Assembly (NCBI GenBank): GCA_001632435.1
Contig: KV423919.1
Coordinates: 1 to 64,000 of the forward strand
DNA length: 64,000 nt
Direction: 5' to 3'
Origin: Calocera cornea HHB12733
Taxonomy: Eukaryota > Basidiomycota > Dacrymycetes > Dacrymycetales > Dacrymycetaceae
Position numbers and translations under genes: made by a program. The notes beneath the pieces were generated by a model that did no database searches, had not been told where the DNA came from, and worked only from the letters and a program-made list of their open reading frames with translations. This document shows positions 1 through 10,930 of this stretch, in pieces. The number at the start of each line of letters is the position of its first letter. Within the stretch, counting starts at the first letter, position 1.

Positions 1-132
1 TAGGCCTGGACCCTGAAGGCCGGATTCCCTGTTGGGAAGTGCTTCTGAAGGAAGTAAGAGCCGAATAAGGAAGGAGAATAGAGTGTCCCCTGACAGCATG
101 CTGCCAAGGAACTCATTTGGCTTTGCAAGCTT

Positions 133-411
133 GTGCATGAGCTATACCCCGGCAAACAGGAAGACAATGCCATCACACTCTTTTGTGACAATCAAGGTGC
201 TCTCGTTCTTTCTAAAGACGCAACATTCCATGCAAGAACCAAGCACATCTCAGTTCACTACCATTATATCTGTCAAATTGTAGACACTAATGAAGCCCAA
301 ATTGTCTACTGTCCTACTGATGACATGATTGCCAACACCTTCACCAAATCTCTGACACATCCCAAATTTGAGAAGTTCAGGACCATGCTGGGAGTAAGGG
401 AGGGTAGTTGA
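133..411 (+). pseudogene. Ty1/copia retrotransposon RNase H remnant
   Basis: The 92-residue reading frame contains the end of a copia-type reverse transcriptase/RNase H region: an LFCDNQGAL stretch, the FHARTKHISVHYHYI block and the closing NTFTKSLTHPKFEKFR block typical of the pol C-terminus. In live elements this domain degrades the RNA of the RNA/DNA hybrid during reverse transcription. Upstream the homology continues in another frame (KELIWLCKLVHELYPGK is readable from about 100 in the same frame but follows a stop), so the copy is frameshifted or broken as well as cut by the window edge. It is followed within 50 bp by a purine-rich tract and the probable 3' LTR. The family assignment is secure; it is unlikely to be functional. 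Confidence 0.85.
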
Positions 412-459
412 GTAGAGAATAGAGATGGGTAAGCTTCAGGTTGTATGTTCAAGGGAGGG

Positions 460-1191
460 TGATGCAGAGTGCATAGTCGCGCACACAACCCTAGCTTAGG
501 TAAGCAAAAAGCGGAAGCAAATGCGCCCCTAAGACGCACCCTTAAACTACAACCAATCTTCACTCTTGACATCCACCCTCTTCTGGAAGATACGTCCTCC
601 TTGGATGAGTCCCAGTGATTAATATTCCCATCAAGAGTCACCAACAACCAGTACCTGCAGTAGAAACGGGCTCTGCCTGATCTATATGCAGAGGACAACC
701 ATGGGCATTGCCTGAGTTGTCTCGACCTGGTCCCTAGGCTAACCCTAACTTGGGTAACCCTAACTGTTGCCACTTGCCGTATCCTCACACCTGTAAGCCT
801 GCTTACCCAGAATTCCAGTCACACCACTCCTACCACTTTCATATACAACACTCCTCATATTTCCTGAACACTGACTGTTGGGCCCCACTGGGGCCACATG
901 CCAAGGGCTAAACCCTGATGCCCTCTCAACATGCCGGAGCCGCATCCCCGGAGCCCCCGAGGGGCTGTGCACCCAGGTGAGCCCTGACACCCTCTCAACA
1001 TGCTGGAGCCGCATTCCCGGGCCCCACTGGGGCCACACCTACACACCCGAGCCTCACCGGGGCTCGGGCTCCTGCCTATGGTAATTTTCTGTCATTCCCC
1101 ATCCCCTTCTTTCTCTATCTTCTTCCTTCCCTGCGGCCACCTTCCTAGTGCTGTATCTAGACATCTCTTGCAATATAGAACGGTCTTAACA
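460..1191 (+). repeat. Probable 3' LTR of the copia remnant
   Basis: The RNase H end is followed by a purine-rich tract (aagggaggg, 451-459), and a TG dinucleotide starts at 460. The stretch ends plausibly at a CA at 1190-1191 after an A/T-rich segment. Both limits are inferred, because the partner 5' LTR lies outside the window and cannot be compared. Inside are two near-identical 39-40 bp units (913-952 and 982-1020, sharing ccctctcaacatgc) and a duplicated ggccccactggggccaca block (about 880 and 1019). No convincing gene lies here. Confidence 0.5.
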
Positions 1192-1951
1192 GTATCCTGC
1201 GGTGCTCCCCCTGAAGAAGGTCAACTAGTGAGGGCATTATCCAAGGCCCTTTCAACACCTTGGTCATCTACAGCTTTCCGCAACGCACATTGCCTATTGG
1301 CATATGCTGTAACCTGTACCCCGCATTAGAAATGCCTCCACCCAGAACCTTTGAGTGCACACTCCGCGAGTCCGCAGCTGGAGCTCGGAAATCATTAGAA
1401 GGTCCTACCTGAGGATACAGAGATCTATCTGACAGATGTGTGCAGCTCTGTGAGCCAATACACCTCTGACAGAGAAGGAGAACGGGGAAACAAGAGCAAG
1501 CTAACTGAACAGGAGGGAAGGGACAGAGGAGAGTTGGGTCATACAGTAGAGAAAGATGTGGTTGACGAGGCAAGAAGGGCTGATGAAAATGACCAAGCAA
1601 CTGGGACCAAGACTGGTAAGATGGGAGTTGAAACTGAAGCGGTGCAAAGGGAGATCGAGGAGTTATTTGCAGAAACACGGGTGCTCATGCGCAAAGCATT
1701 TGACAAGAACTTTGATCTGCCGGTACAGGACATGCCAATGAAGGGTTCCTCATCTACCAGCATAGATGTTTGGCTTGTGTACACAACATCCACCTCAGAG
1801 CAAAGGTCAAGCCCAACCCTCTAAGCTCTTCTCGGTCTACTTCACTTTGCTAGATGAGGTAGAGTAGGAATGATAGGCGATCTGGGACCGAACTGCAGAA
1901 AATAGTGATCCTGTGTGCCAGCCCGGGTGTTTGATAGACATTTTAGGTGTT
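1192..1951. other. Intergenic, no recognised gene
   Basis: One open frame (1438-1824 +, 128 residues, charged, Glu/Lys/Arg-rich, no known domain seen) lies in this stretch beside the LTR. It has no supporting splice structure or recognisable motif, so it is not called as a gene. The setting suggests decayed repeat DNA. Confidence 0.4.
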
Positions 1952-1959
1952 CCCAAAGG

Positions 1960-2046
1960 AGTTATCTTCTGAAATACGGCCATTTTCTGGTTCCGTGTCT
2001 AGAATACAGTCAGGGTCAGCATTAATCCAAAATACTGTTCTCCCAA
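1960..2046 (+). repeat. Left arm of 87-bp inverted repeat
   Basis: This arm, from agttatcttctgaaatacgg to aatactgttctcccaa, matches the reverse complement of 2352-2438 over its whole length, with scattered mismatches (for example gccatt/gctctt and agaataca/agagtatg). The arms are separated by about 305 bp. They could be arms of a fold-back non-autonomous element, or two opposed insertions of one repeat. Confidence 0.8.
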
Positions 2047-2209
2047 AATTTGGAGATATCTACTTCAATCACCTCTACTTTCCTCATCTGCAATACAAAC
2101 AGCATAATAGTAAAGAGGAAAAGTTGTAGGCAGATTCCAAAATACACATTTATGAGCTTAAGCCAGGAGAAAAGTGAGCTTTAAATGGGACAATAGATAG
2201 AAAGTAGTG

Positions 2210-2725
2210 CTATTGACAAAGAATATGTAAGTCAAAGGCTTTTGGGTCATTTGGAACGTGATCAATTTCCATGAGCTCTGACCCCATGCTACATCTGTGG
2301 AACGGCATAATTTTCTTTTTGTTAGACTCATCGAGGCAGTTATTTCTGAGCTTGGGAGAACAGTATTTTAGCTTGATCTGACCCTGACCATACTCTAGAC
2401 ACGGAACCAGAAAAGAGCCGTATTTCAGAAGATAACTCGTTCCCGAAGCAGCTGGCATCCTTCCTGTTCCGTACCATGCAGGCGCAGCTATCCTATCTCC
2501 CTCAAATTCTTCTGTCATCACCAAGGCGTGTCTGCTGATTGTAGCCCTTGTGATGCTCTTCAAGCCTTGGGTACAAGCATATCCTGCCGCAGTCCTTTCT
2601 CTCAAATACTGTAGAGCGGACGAGGAAGGTTTGGTCTTGTACCTTGCGCCGCTGGAGGACAGCACCATCAATGATATACTGTACTTACCCACGGCCGGAA
2701 CTGACTTGGAGTCTGAAGTACACAC
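2210..2725 (-). other. Unrecognised 171-residue open frame
   Basis: I do not recognise this frame. It is uninterrupted for 171 codons and contains the right arm of the inverted repeat. It has no signal peptide, membrane segment or familiar domain. A repeat-derived open frame is as likely as a gene. Confidence 0.2.
2352..2438 (-). repeat. Right arm of 87-bp inverted repeat
   Basis: This is the reverse-complement partner of 1960-2046. It lies inside an otherwise unrecognised open frame on the minus strand (2210-2725, 171 residues). The left arm read in the same sense carries stops, so the longer open frame may be the parent sequence and the left arm a degraded copy. Confidence 0.8.
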
Positions 2726-2859
2726 TTGACAAGCCCAGAAAGCATACTGGGATATAACTAAGGAGTCTGTACGGTGCGATGGAAGGATCGCGAGCCCGCG
2801 CCTCTACTTGCGTTCAGGAACCCTCTCCAAGAGCACTACAACGCGCGCCGATACTCGAT

Positions 2860-3186
2860 CTAAACTGGTCTGTTCTCCATCTTTGCGGCTGCGTTCCTGG
2901 TGCTGTCCCTTATGACGACGACCAATCGTCCGCGTTCAGTCCCATTGAGAGGCAGTAGAACGGTTAGCTTGGACCACATCCTTCCGGACGACAGTACAAA
3001 TTGTCTCCATATCAAATTAGCATGCGATAGTCGAAAGGTAAAGCCTGTGGGATCGGCCAAATGGTGACTGGGTTTGATCCGCCTATGGGCAACATTGAGA
3101 ACAGCCAGATGTAGGATCTCTTCGAGAAGATCGTCCGGCAGGGTACTGATCCAGGAAGACTGTTCCGAGCTGTCGCATACTCGCAT
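2860..3186 (-). pseudogene. F-box protein, N-terminal fragment
   Basis: The 108-residue frame has an F-box core near residues 13-28 (WISTLPDDLLEEILHLAV), followed by FTFRLSHANLIWRQFVLSS and a MWSKLTVLL stretch, the usual start of basidiomycete F-box/LRR-like proteins. F-box proteins recruit substrates to SCF ubiquitin ligases through Skp1. Full members are commonly 400-600 residues, but here the frame stops just after the F-box region and no continuation was found downstream toward 2453. It starts about 490 bp upstream of D1 and is divergent from it. It is either a truncated relic or a first exon whose partners I could not identify. Confidence 0.6.
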
Positions 3187-3673
3187 AGCAAGTGTTTTCC
3201 TATTCCTAGCTCAGCTTTGAATGTGGAACCTCGCGGGCTGAAATCGTTTGATTGCTGCTGTGGGAAGAGAATTGAGAAGCAAGACCGACATGATTGTCGT
3301 GTGAACCTTTACGGGTGCACGACGAGGCCCGACTAGCACCGCCACGTAGTGACCTGAAAAGTGGAGGTGATCTGATGGATCGATTTGGATCGGGGCCGAA
3401 CGCGTCGAGCTAGTGGGCCAACCGCGGTTAGTAAACATTCCATCCGCCCGCACGACAACGTGTTCGGCGAAGTTATCCCTTTCCTGCACCTTCCTGAAGA
3501 TCTTGTTCATAAGATGCAGTACGCAATCCACTATTACCGGCTCATGGCCCATGGGTTCGTCATAAAAGTGATCGACCTTCACTTGCACCGACTGTTCACC
3601 TCGGCGGAACGCATACCGTACCCGCGCTGAACTAAGCCTCCAATCGACGACGACCACCTTCTCGCTTGCACTC

Positions 3674-6562
3674 ATGAGAATAGGACGTGAACAACCGCTT
3701 CCGGAGGACTTCTGGGCCCCTCCCAAGATGGAGGACGATACACCGATCCCGGGCCCACACAAGCGCCACTTCATCAATGACATACCTAGTGCCGGCACCG
3801 GCTGTGGCCCTGACGCGGACGTTTGGCCCGTCTACAACGCGTACGCCGAGAAGTATGATAGGGAGATGCTGGAGACGTACAATGGGGGGATGGACAATTT
3901 GCTCATCTTCGTGCGCATCGTTATCTCCCTCATCTTGAGCAATGCTAATACGTCACAGGCCGCCCTCTTCTCCGCCGTGGTCACCGCCTTCATCGTCCTT
4001 TCACTTCCGCTTCTGCAAGCCGATCCAACACAAACCATCGTCGATGCTCTCGGAGTGATCTCTGCTCAGATCCAATCGGGGAGTTCCGGTAGCGGTGTCC
4101 CTATCGCTCTTGCCCCGACAGGCGCGGATAACTTCTCGCCCAGTTCCACCGTCCTCTCGATCAACGCCCTTTGGATCATGAGCCTTTTCATCAGCTTGTC
4201 GACCTCCGTTCTAGCCATGCTCGTCAAGCAGTGGCTGCGAGTATATGGCACGAACCTGCCGTCCCCGCAGAAGGACAAAGCCAAGGAGCGACAAGCCCGG
4301 TACGACGGGTTGACGAACTGGCAGGTTGCCGGCATCGCCAATTCCTTGCCCGTCCTTATCCATGTCGCTGTCGCGCTCTTTCTCATCGGACTTGTCATGT
4401 ACCTGTGGGATCTCTCCCACCTCCTACGCTACCTTGTCACGATATTTGTCGTCCTTGGGGCGATTGGATATCTGGGCCTGGCGGTGGCACCATTGATTTG
4501 GTCTTACTGCCCATACAACAGCCCTGTCACCTCGGCGCTCTCGCTACTTGCGATGCTTATACGACCTGTCTTTCTGTACTTACGACCGTCGATCGCGAAG
4601 CTGCGGCTATGGATGAAGTTATGGCTCAAGTCTTGGAGCGAGGACGAGGAGAACGATGAGAAACCCCCAATCTCCACTGGGCTATCCGAGGTCCACGCGG
4701 ACGACATGGTTCCGGATGCGCAAGCGTTGACATGGTTGGTCCAGCACTCATCCGAGATTCGCGTGGCCAAAGCTGTCGTATCAGCTTGCGTATCGTGGCC
4801 GGACGAAGTCATCACCAATCCCGCGTACACCAGATTTAAATCAATTATGAGGAGCGTTTTCGTCGAACTGCCCCATGTTACGGTCCTACTCAAGCGTCCA
4901 GACGGTAATGATCCGAATAGACTGCCGTGGGAACAATTCAAATTCCTTTTGACCGAAATGGCCATCTCACTCTCCGCCTTCACGTGGAGCGAACCCTACG
5001 TTCACGATGTTCGCAATTTGGACTGGGCGTGGTCATATCCCACTGATCAGGTCCCCAAAGAAGACCATCTTTGGTATGCCGCTGTTTCATGCTATCTTGC
5101 AGGAGGACGTGACTGGGACCGCGTCGAGTCTATCACTTGGGGGACGTTGGAATCGCTGTTGCCCTCCAGCCTTGAGGATCCGTCGGCCAATATCTCACTG
5201 TTTGCTTGCATCGCCTTCTTCAAAACAATCAGCAGAAGGTCGGATGCGTGGCAGTTCAGCGAATACAAGAATGTCGCCCTGAAATTGCTGACGACGTCCG
5301 TCAGACTTCCCACCGAAATCTTGTTCGTGTGTGGACTGCTCTGGAACCCCGATTGGCAGCGAGATCCCTCGTCCTCTCTAATGAGCCTTTCTGCGATGGC
5401 CGACTTTCTTCAGCCACTGCTAGAGTCCAAAACGCACTCGGACTTACACATCGCAGCAATGCAAATGTTGGCAAACGAGCTCAAGGAGAAGGTCGTATCA
5501 TCGGTCGATATGCGCAGATGTCTGCAGGCCTTGATTCAGTGGTTTAGATCCCAGGGATACGTGTATCCCGAAAAGGAGTTGCCTTTGTTGGATGGAGAGC
5601 TGATTGGCAGGGTGGTTCCACGCGAAGCAGACCTTCTCAAACAATGCTGGGAAGCGCATCGCGGTCAGGACCTCCCCATCATACCCGAAGATCTGTTGGC
5701 CATCAGGCAATTGTGCCCATTGGACACCGATGATTGGCGGAAGCTCGACCTGGTTGACATCAACACAATGCGAAAGTGGCTGCTTCAAATTGAAGCTCTT
5801 TGTCGCGGTGGTCGTGCGACAGGAGAGACACGCGTTCTCATCATGGCTACTAATCTACTTTCCTCCCTCACAGACGAGCATATACAGCCATTCAAGGATG
5901 AAAAGGGCCCAGGGACGCCGTTGGCGCGAGCATTCCATGCGTGGCTCCGGTGGTTGACGGATCCTCCCATGCTTGAACTGCACATTCAAACATCCATTCA
6001 TCGGTTATGGCTTTTCGCCCCTCTCAGACTGGCGATAGTTCACCTACCTGAGGTTGTCCACAAGTCCGGAATAATGGAAGACCTGATGGATTGGCACCAA
6101 GGGGGAGAAGGCCGCGAAAATTTCTGGGACGATTCGGAGTTTATGTATCTCTGGCTTTACTACGATCGTGTGATCGGATTTGCAGGACGGGTGGAGGAAG
6201 ATGACAACACAGACTCAATTCCGATTTCTAACGCGGAAAGAAGGGCGAATTTTTCTCTACATTTGCCATGGAACACCTTCGCGCGGCTCAATGCACTTCA
6301 CCTCATTGCTCTTTTTCGCAGACGGGCGGATCCAAATGACGATCCGGCATATCCGGCAAGCGTTGATATCGAGTCTGGTGCCTTGGAACTAGCGCAGCGA
6401 GATTCAGAGCCGCACGTAGAAGCATACCAGTCCGCAGACCGACTGGAAGTCACGTCTGCAGACGACGGCGCATCCGCAGGTCCAGAGGATCAGTCGAAAG
6501 AAGAGGTGGAGAAGGGTGACGAAGAATTGAGGGATGAATCGCGGACGGACGACAAGGAGTGA
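3674..6562 (+). CDS. DUF6535-family membrane protein D1
   Basis: Two exons, 3674-3910 and 3959-6562, give about 946 residues. The 48-bp intron (GTGCGC..CACAG) falls at the same place as in all five paralogues and restores DNLLIF-AALFSAVVTAFI. N-terminus: a GREQPLPEDFW box directly after the start, then FINDIP and MLETYNGGMDNLLIF, which opens the DUF6535 domain. Four membrane segments can be seen (AALFSAVVTAFIVLSLPLL; NALWIMSLFISLSTSVLAML ending in KQWLR; LPVLIHVAVALFLIGLVMY; a fourth near TIFVVLGAIGYLGLAVAPLI). The remaining ~650 residues are soluble and helical with no domain I can name, ending in an acidic tail. The function of this family is unknown. D1 is the most divergent of the + strand copies and has no opsin partner. 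Confidence 0.85.
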   Translation: MRIGREQPLPEDFWAPPKMEDDTPIPGPHKRHFINDIPSAGTGCGPDADVWPVYNAYAEKYDREMLETYNGGMDNLLIFVRIVISLILSNANTSQAALFSAVVTAFIVLSLPLLQADPTQTIVDALGVISAQIQSGSSGSGVPIALAPTGADNFSPSSTVLSINALWIMSLFISLSTSVLAMLVKQWLRVYGTNLPSPQKDKAKERQARYDGLTNWQVAGIANSLPVLIHVAVALFLIGLVMYLWDLSHLLRYLVTIFVVLGAIGYLGLAVAPLIWSYCPYNSPVTSALSLLAMLIRPVFLYLRPSIAKLRLWMKLWLKSWSEDEENDEKPPISTGLSEVHADDMVPDAQALTWLVQHSSEIRVAKAVVSACVSWPDEVITNPAYTRFKSIMRSVFVELPHVTVLLKRPDGNDPNRLPWEQFKFLLTEMAISLSAFTWSEPYVHDVRNLDWAWSYPTDQVPKEDHLWYAAVSCYLAGGRDWDRVESITWGTLESLLPSSLEDPSANISLFACIAFFKTISRRSDAWQFSEYKNVALKLLTTSVRLPTEILFVCGLLWNPDWQRDPSSSLMSLSAMADFLQPLLESKTHSDLHIAAMQMLANELKEKVVSSVDMRRCLQALIQWFRSQGYVYPEKELPLLDGELIGRVVPREADLLKQCWEAHRGQDLPIIPEDLLAIRQLCPLDTDDWRKLDLVDINTMRKWLLQIEALCRGGRATGETRVLIMATNLLSSLTDEHIQPFKDEKGPGTPLARAFHAWLRWLTDPPMLELHIQTSIHRLWLFAPLRLAIVHLPEVVHKSGIMEDLMDWHQGGEGRENFWDDSEFMYLWLYYDRVIGFAGRVEEDDNTDSIPISNAERRANFSLHLPWNTFARLNALHLIALFRRRADPNDDPAYPASVDIESGALELAQRDSEPHVEAYQSADRLEVTSADDGASAGPEDQSKEEVEKGDEELRDESRTDDKE
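3911..3958 (+). other. Conserved-position intron of D1, in frame and stop-free
   Basis: The 48-bp GT..AG intron is a multiple of three with no stop codon. If retained it would add 16 residues (beginning VRIVISLILS) at the start of the first membrane segment. Splicing is inferred from the family consensus. Confidence 0.75.
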
Positions 6563-7641
6563 GATACGGGCAGTCGAGCCATAGATGTTGACGGGGACGG
6601 TTGGCACATAGGGAACAGCTGACGTAGAAGATGTAGACATAGTCCAAACACTCATTATCAAGTCGGAGATGGCATACAATACATTGACAGTACATTGACA
6701 GCGCACCATGATGTCCGGCATACCCAGTCTTGTAGTGAAATAACCCATTGATCTCCCCAACGATGTGCCGAGGATACGTGATCGGAGGAACAGGCGGAAG
6801 AAGGGGGCGAATGACGAGCGTCGGCACGATTGCGATCGTCGCAGTTGTTGACTGCATAGAGGAAGCACTGGAGTACATATCAGTATATGAACAGAGGGGT
6901 AATGCATTAATTGGTACCACAGAGAATGCAGCCCCTACGGTCCAAGTTGTCAGGTCGATCCTTCGGTAGCGTGTCCCTTATGATAGTCTCGGCGCATCCC
7001 AAAGCAGAGTGATTAAGGGCCACAGGCCTGATGAAGGGAGCGTGGAGGACCAAAGACGGTCCGAGGAGATGAGAGGATCACGATGGCGGTCCCGGCGGGA
7101 CTGGAAGGCTGGAGTGCCCGTTTGACAGTTGCATGTCGAACATCGGTAGGCTGTCACGAGCCAGACATAAGCATGGGGTCAGAGATGCCTTATGCTGTGC
7201 GCACGTGTGCCAGCATATGTTCCATGTATGAGGCAAGCGTGGATGGTGCAGCGCAGTGCCACTATCTGGCGTGTTTGTGTGAGGGCATCGACTTGGAGCG
7301 AAGACTGTAGGCACCACTCACCGGCGCTAACCTCTCCATAGTGTCATTTATCTCGGGCTCGATGTCTCCATCTGCAATGGATATCGACGCGGGACATGCC
7401 GGATTGCAGTGTGAAGGAATGATCAGAAAATCGCACTGCCGGCATGAGGTTCACAGACGATGGTGAGCAGGAGAGAGAGGCAAACGTGTGGGATTGGTTT
7501 GGATCAACAACGCGTGGGACGCGCCCCGACGGTAAACAATGCATCCGCCGCCAGGGGACGAAAAGCCAGCGTGTCCGGCACGCTCGGAGAGCCTCGGCCT
7601 TGATCTTCTCAGATCATCTTGATTATCGCAGACAATGCTAT
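6563..7641. other. Intergenic between D1 and D2, no recognised gene
   Basis: I looked for an opsin remnant here, because D2-D4 each have one downstream, and did not see one. Short open frames on both strands (for example 6450-6920 - and 7083-7310 +) lack motifs and splice logic. Confidence 0.5.
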
Positions 7642-7680
7642 GCTATCTCCTGTGTGCATTTCGGAGTGCTAACGCGACAT
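7642..7680 (+). promoter_or_regulatory. Conserved upstream element of D2
   Basis: The stretch ctcctgtgtgcatt..gagtgc..cgcgac recurs upstream of D2, D3 (12871-12917) and D4 (18836-18868), about 120-150 bp before each start codon. Flanking sequence is less alike. It may be a promoter element, or shared ancestry of the duplicated unit. Confidence 0.5.
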
Positions 7681-7794
7681 CGTTGCTCGGCCACGTGCTG
7701 GCCGCGCCATCGTTAATCGACAGCACCTTCAGTCTTGCACTCGCACCCGGTAAGACCTATACTTGCCTATTCACTCGGAGCAACCTACCTCCCC

Positions 7795-10700
7795 ATGCTA
7801 CTAGGACGTGAGCAACCTCTTCCCGAGGACTTTTGGAGTGGTCCAGTAGAGAGCACGTTCTCTCTTGTAGATGTTGCGGACAATGATGCTACCCACTCAC
7901 CTACAGTGGTGTCCATCGACCTCGACGTCGCCCGGATATACCCATTGCCCGAGTCCGCACCGGCATCCCAGGAATCTGATGCTCCCGACCTGCCAGCCGA
8001 ACCTCCCGCTGCTGAAGGACCCTTCGACCGCAAGTTCATCAACGACCTACCGCCGGTGGGGCGTGGTCCAGAAGCGCCTGTATGGCCAATCTACAATGAG
8101 CACGCAGACAAGGCTGATAAGGAGATGCTGGAGACATATAATGGAGGAATGGATAACCTCCTCATTTTCGTGCGGGCGGCTGCTTTCTCACTTGATCAAT
8201 GCTGATCTGCTTATACAGGCTGCGCTCTTCTCAGCCGTCGTTACAGCATTCATCGTCCTTTCCCTACCACTGCTGCAGGCCGATCCGGCACAACCCATCG
8301 TCGATGCGCTCAGCATCATTTCGTCCCAGCTGGCTGCTCAAGGCTCCGCTAACGCCACTCGTGGTTCCACTCTTTTCGACCAGGGAAATGCATTCTCGCC
8401 GACCCCTTCGGCCGTTGGCATCAATGCGCTCTGGATTATGAGCCTCTTCGTCAGCCTGTCGACCTCGGTCCTCGCAATGCTTGTCAAACAGTGGCTGCGC
8501 GGGTACATCACCAATCTTCCCCTGCCTCAGAAGGAGAGAGCGACAACCAGACAAGCTCGTTACGATGGAGTGCAGGTTTGGCGAGTGGCGGGGATCGCCG
8601 ACTCCTTGCCTGTCCTCATCCACCTCGCCGTCGCATTGTTCCTTGCCGGCCTCGTTCTGTATTTGTCAAGTCTCTCAATGGATTTGATGTGGCTCGTTTT
8701 GATACTCGCCGTCCTGGGAGCGCTGGGGTACCTCGTTCTGGCGATGTTACCCTTGTTCTGGCCCCATTGTCCGTACAGGAGCCCCGTGACTACTTTGCTC
8801 TCGCCAATCGCGAGCCTCATGGGAGCAGCGTCTCGTTTCATCCGGTCGGCGTTCTCAGCCATTCTCAGAAGCATTGGCCGGTCCAAAGTTCAGAACGAGG
8901 CCGCAGTACACGATCTTCCGCAGGCTACCAAAGACGTGGAGCTCGAGGCACACACCCTGGCCTGGTTAGCGCAGACCTCGTCTGACGCGGGCGTTGCGAA
9001 GGCTGTGGTATCAACTTGCGTCTCGTGGCACGAAGAACTTATTCCCACTCCGCTCTATAAACACTTCAAGGAAATCATGAAAGGTGTCCTGCGTGACTTG
9101 CCACACTTTAGGGCTCTGCTTCTGGCTCCGGAAGATTATAACCCAACGAGTCTACCCGCCTATCAGTACAGAGGCCTGCTGACGAATGCGGTTATAACGT
9201 GGTCCGCTCTCTCACTGGACCCTGAGGACTTGATGGATCATTCCCTCCTAGACTGGGCACGGCTATACTCCTATGATTCGCTGCCAACGGAAGAGAACTT
9301 GACTTACGCCGCTGTGGTTCTAGCCCATCTTTCTCCAGCTTCGCAGTGGCTTAATGAACCATATTGGACGTGGTTTTACGATACCGAGCAAGGTATCCGC
9401 ACGTATTTCAGCCAACCCGAAAGCGACATCTCTCTGTTCGCCTGCCTCCTCTTTCTCACGTACATCCGGAGGCTACCTGACTTTAAACACGAAGAATGGA
9501 AAGCAATCATGGTGAAGTTCATCTGCGGCTCCATGAGCGTTCCTGTCGAAATTCTGTGTGGGTCCCGACTCCTTCAGGAGCCGACTTGGCAGGGAGTAGT
9601 CCATGACAACAGGAAACTTTCAGTTGTGGACGATTTCTTTCTCCCGATGATCGAAGAAATGCCCCATTCGGAGCTCAGCAGCGCTGCCATACAGCACCTC
9701 ACTACCCTGTTCAAATCCAACCAAATCTCCTCCGCCGATGCCAAGAAGTGCCTGAAGTCTCTTCTCTCATGGTTCAGGGCACAAGGCCAGCTGTATCCTG
9801 AGAGAGCGCTTCCCCTACCAGACCCGATACAGATGAAACGAGACTTTCCCCATGAGATCCAGCTGCTGCAACAGTTCTGGCAAACATTTGGGATTGTTGC
9901 AAACGGTGTAAGGCTTCCACTGCCAGATGTTGTCGACATCCTTCAATTGTGTGAAGTGCAGGGTTGGAGAAACGGCGAGCTCTTCGAAGACTCAAGTCTG
10001 GAGCCTGACCACCTGCAAATCCTGGCTCTACAGCTGACGGAGCTCGTCCAGAAGGGTCAAGTTTTGAAGGATTCTCGAGTACTCCTCTTGGCCACGCAGA
10101 TATTGGATCGTTTGATACGCCAACGCTCCGCATTGAGCTCACTACCAATGGTCTTCAGGCAGTTCCAGAAGACTTGGTTACAATGGCTATGCGAGCCTGG
10201 CATGATAGAGCTACATTGGCAGGAGGAAAATCACCACTTCGGGAGATATTTGAACATTATGCTGTACTGGAAGGTGGGAGACTCTTTTGAGGAGGTTCAT
10301 GAATCGGGTGTTGCCGAGGCGGTACGGACCGTTGACGCAAGGGACCCGAAACATGAGATGAGAACTTTCCTCGAATTGTATGACGCTAAGTTGAAGGATC
10401 GTGCGGAACGGACTGCTAGCCGAAATGAACGCGGAGTCTGGAACGTCGAACATACGGAGCTAGTGCAAGACACCTCTCCGGCTTCTCCGCGCCGCAAGTG
10501 GTTCCAACAGCTCCGACTCCGCTTAAACCCCATGCCGCTGTTCAGCTCTATTCTCAATGGGGCTGCACGCTGTGGTACTGCAGTCGAACCAACAGAGCCC
10601 GACGTCGAGCTGGGGTTAGTCGATGGAGGACAGAACCGGTCAGCTGGCACCTCGAGAATGGCCTCCCTTCACAAGGAGCCGACGGCGAGCACAGACCGGC

Positions 10701-10834
10701 AGCCTGGTGGTGAAGTACAGGCAAGCCGCGGGGTACAAGGAGCTGCAGCTCTGGTGCCTGTTGGTACGGTGGAGGAGTCAGACGCGCACGGCGACGCCGA
10801 TCAAGGTGCGGAGTTGGGACATGCCGATGATTAG
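7795..10834 (+). CDS. DUF6535-family membrane protein D2
   Basis: Exons 7795-8169 and 8219-10834 give 996 residues. The start ATG is chosen so that the protein begins MLLGREQPLPEDFW like the paralogues. The 49-bp intron is the only one of the six that is not a multiple of three, and retention would hit a stop. The order is a variable acidic/proline-rich linker, then FINDLPPVGRGPEAPVWPIY, then the DUF6535 domain with four membrane segments, then a long helical soluble region (about 300-880), then the variable C-terminal tail with DVELG. It converges on opsin pseudogene A, with 97 bp between stop codons. Over the middle of the soluble region it is closer to D4 than D3 is. Confidence 0.85.
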
Positions 10835-10930
10835 CCAGAATAGGTTTGTGTAGCACGGTGCGACGTAGCTGAGAGAGAATATGTCATTGTCGTATATGAA
10901 TGTATGTAGGGTGAGCCATCTCATAACGCC

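Noticed and set aside
3211..3798. 196-codon open frame on the minus strand upstream of D1
   Set aside because: It overlaps the D1 start antisense, contains the reverse complement of the conserved GREQPLPEDFW region and has no domain. A shadow frame.
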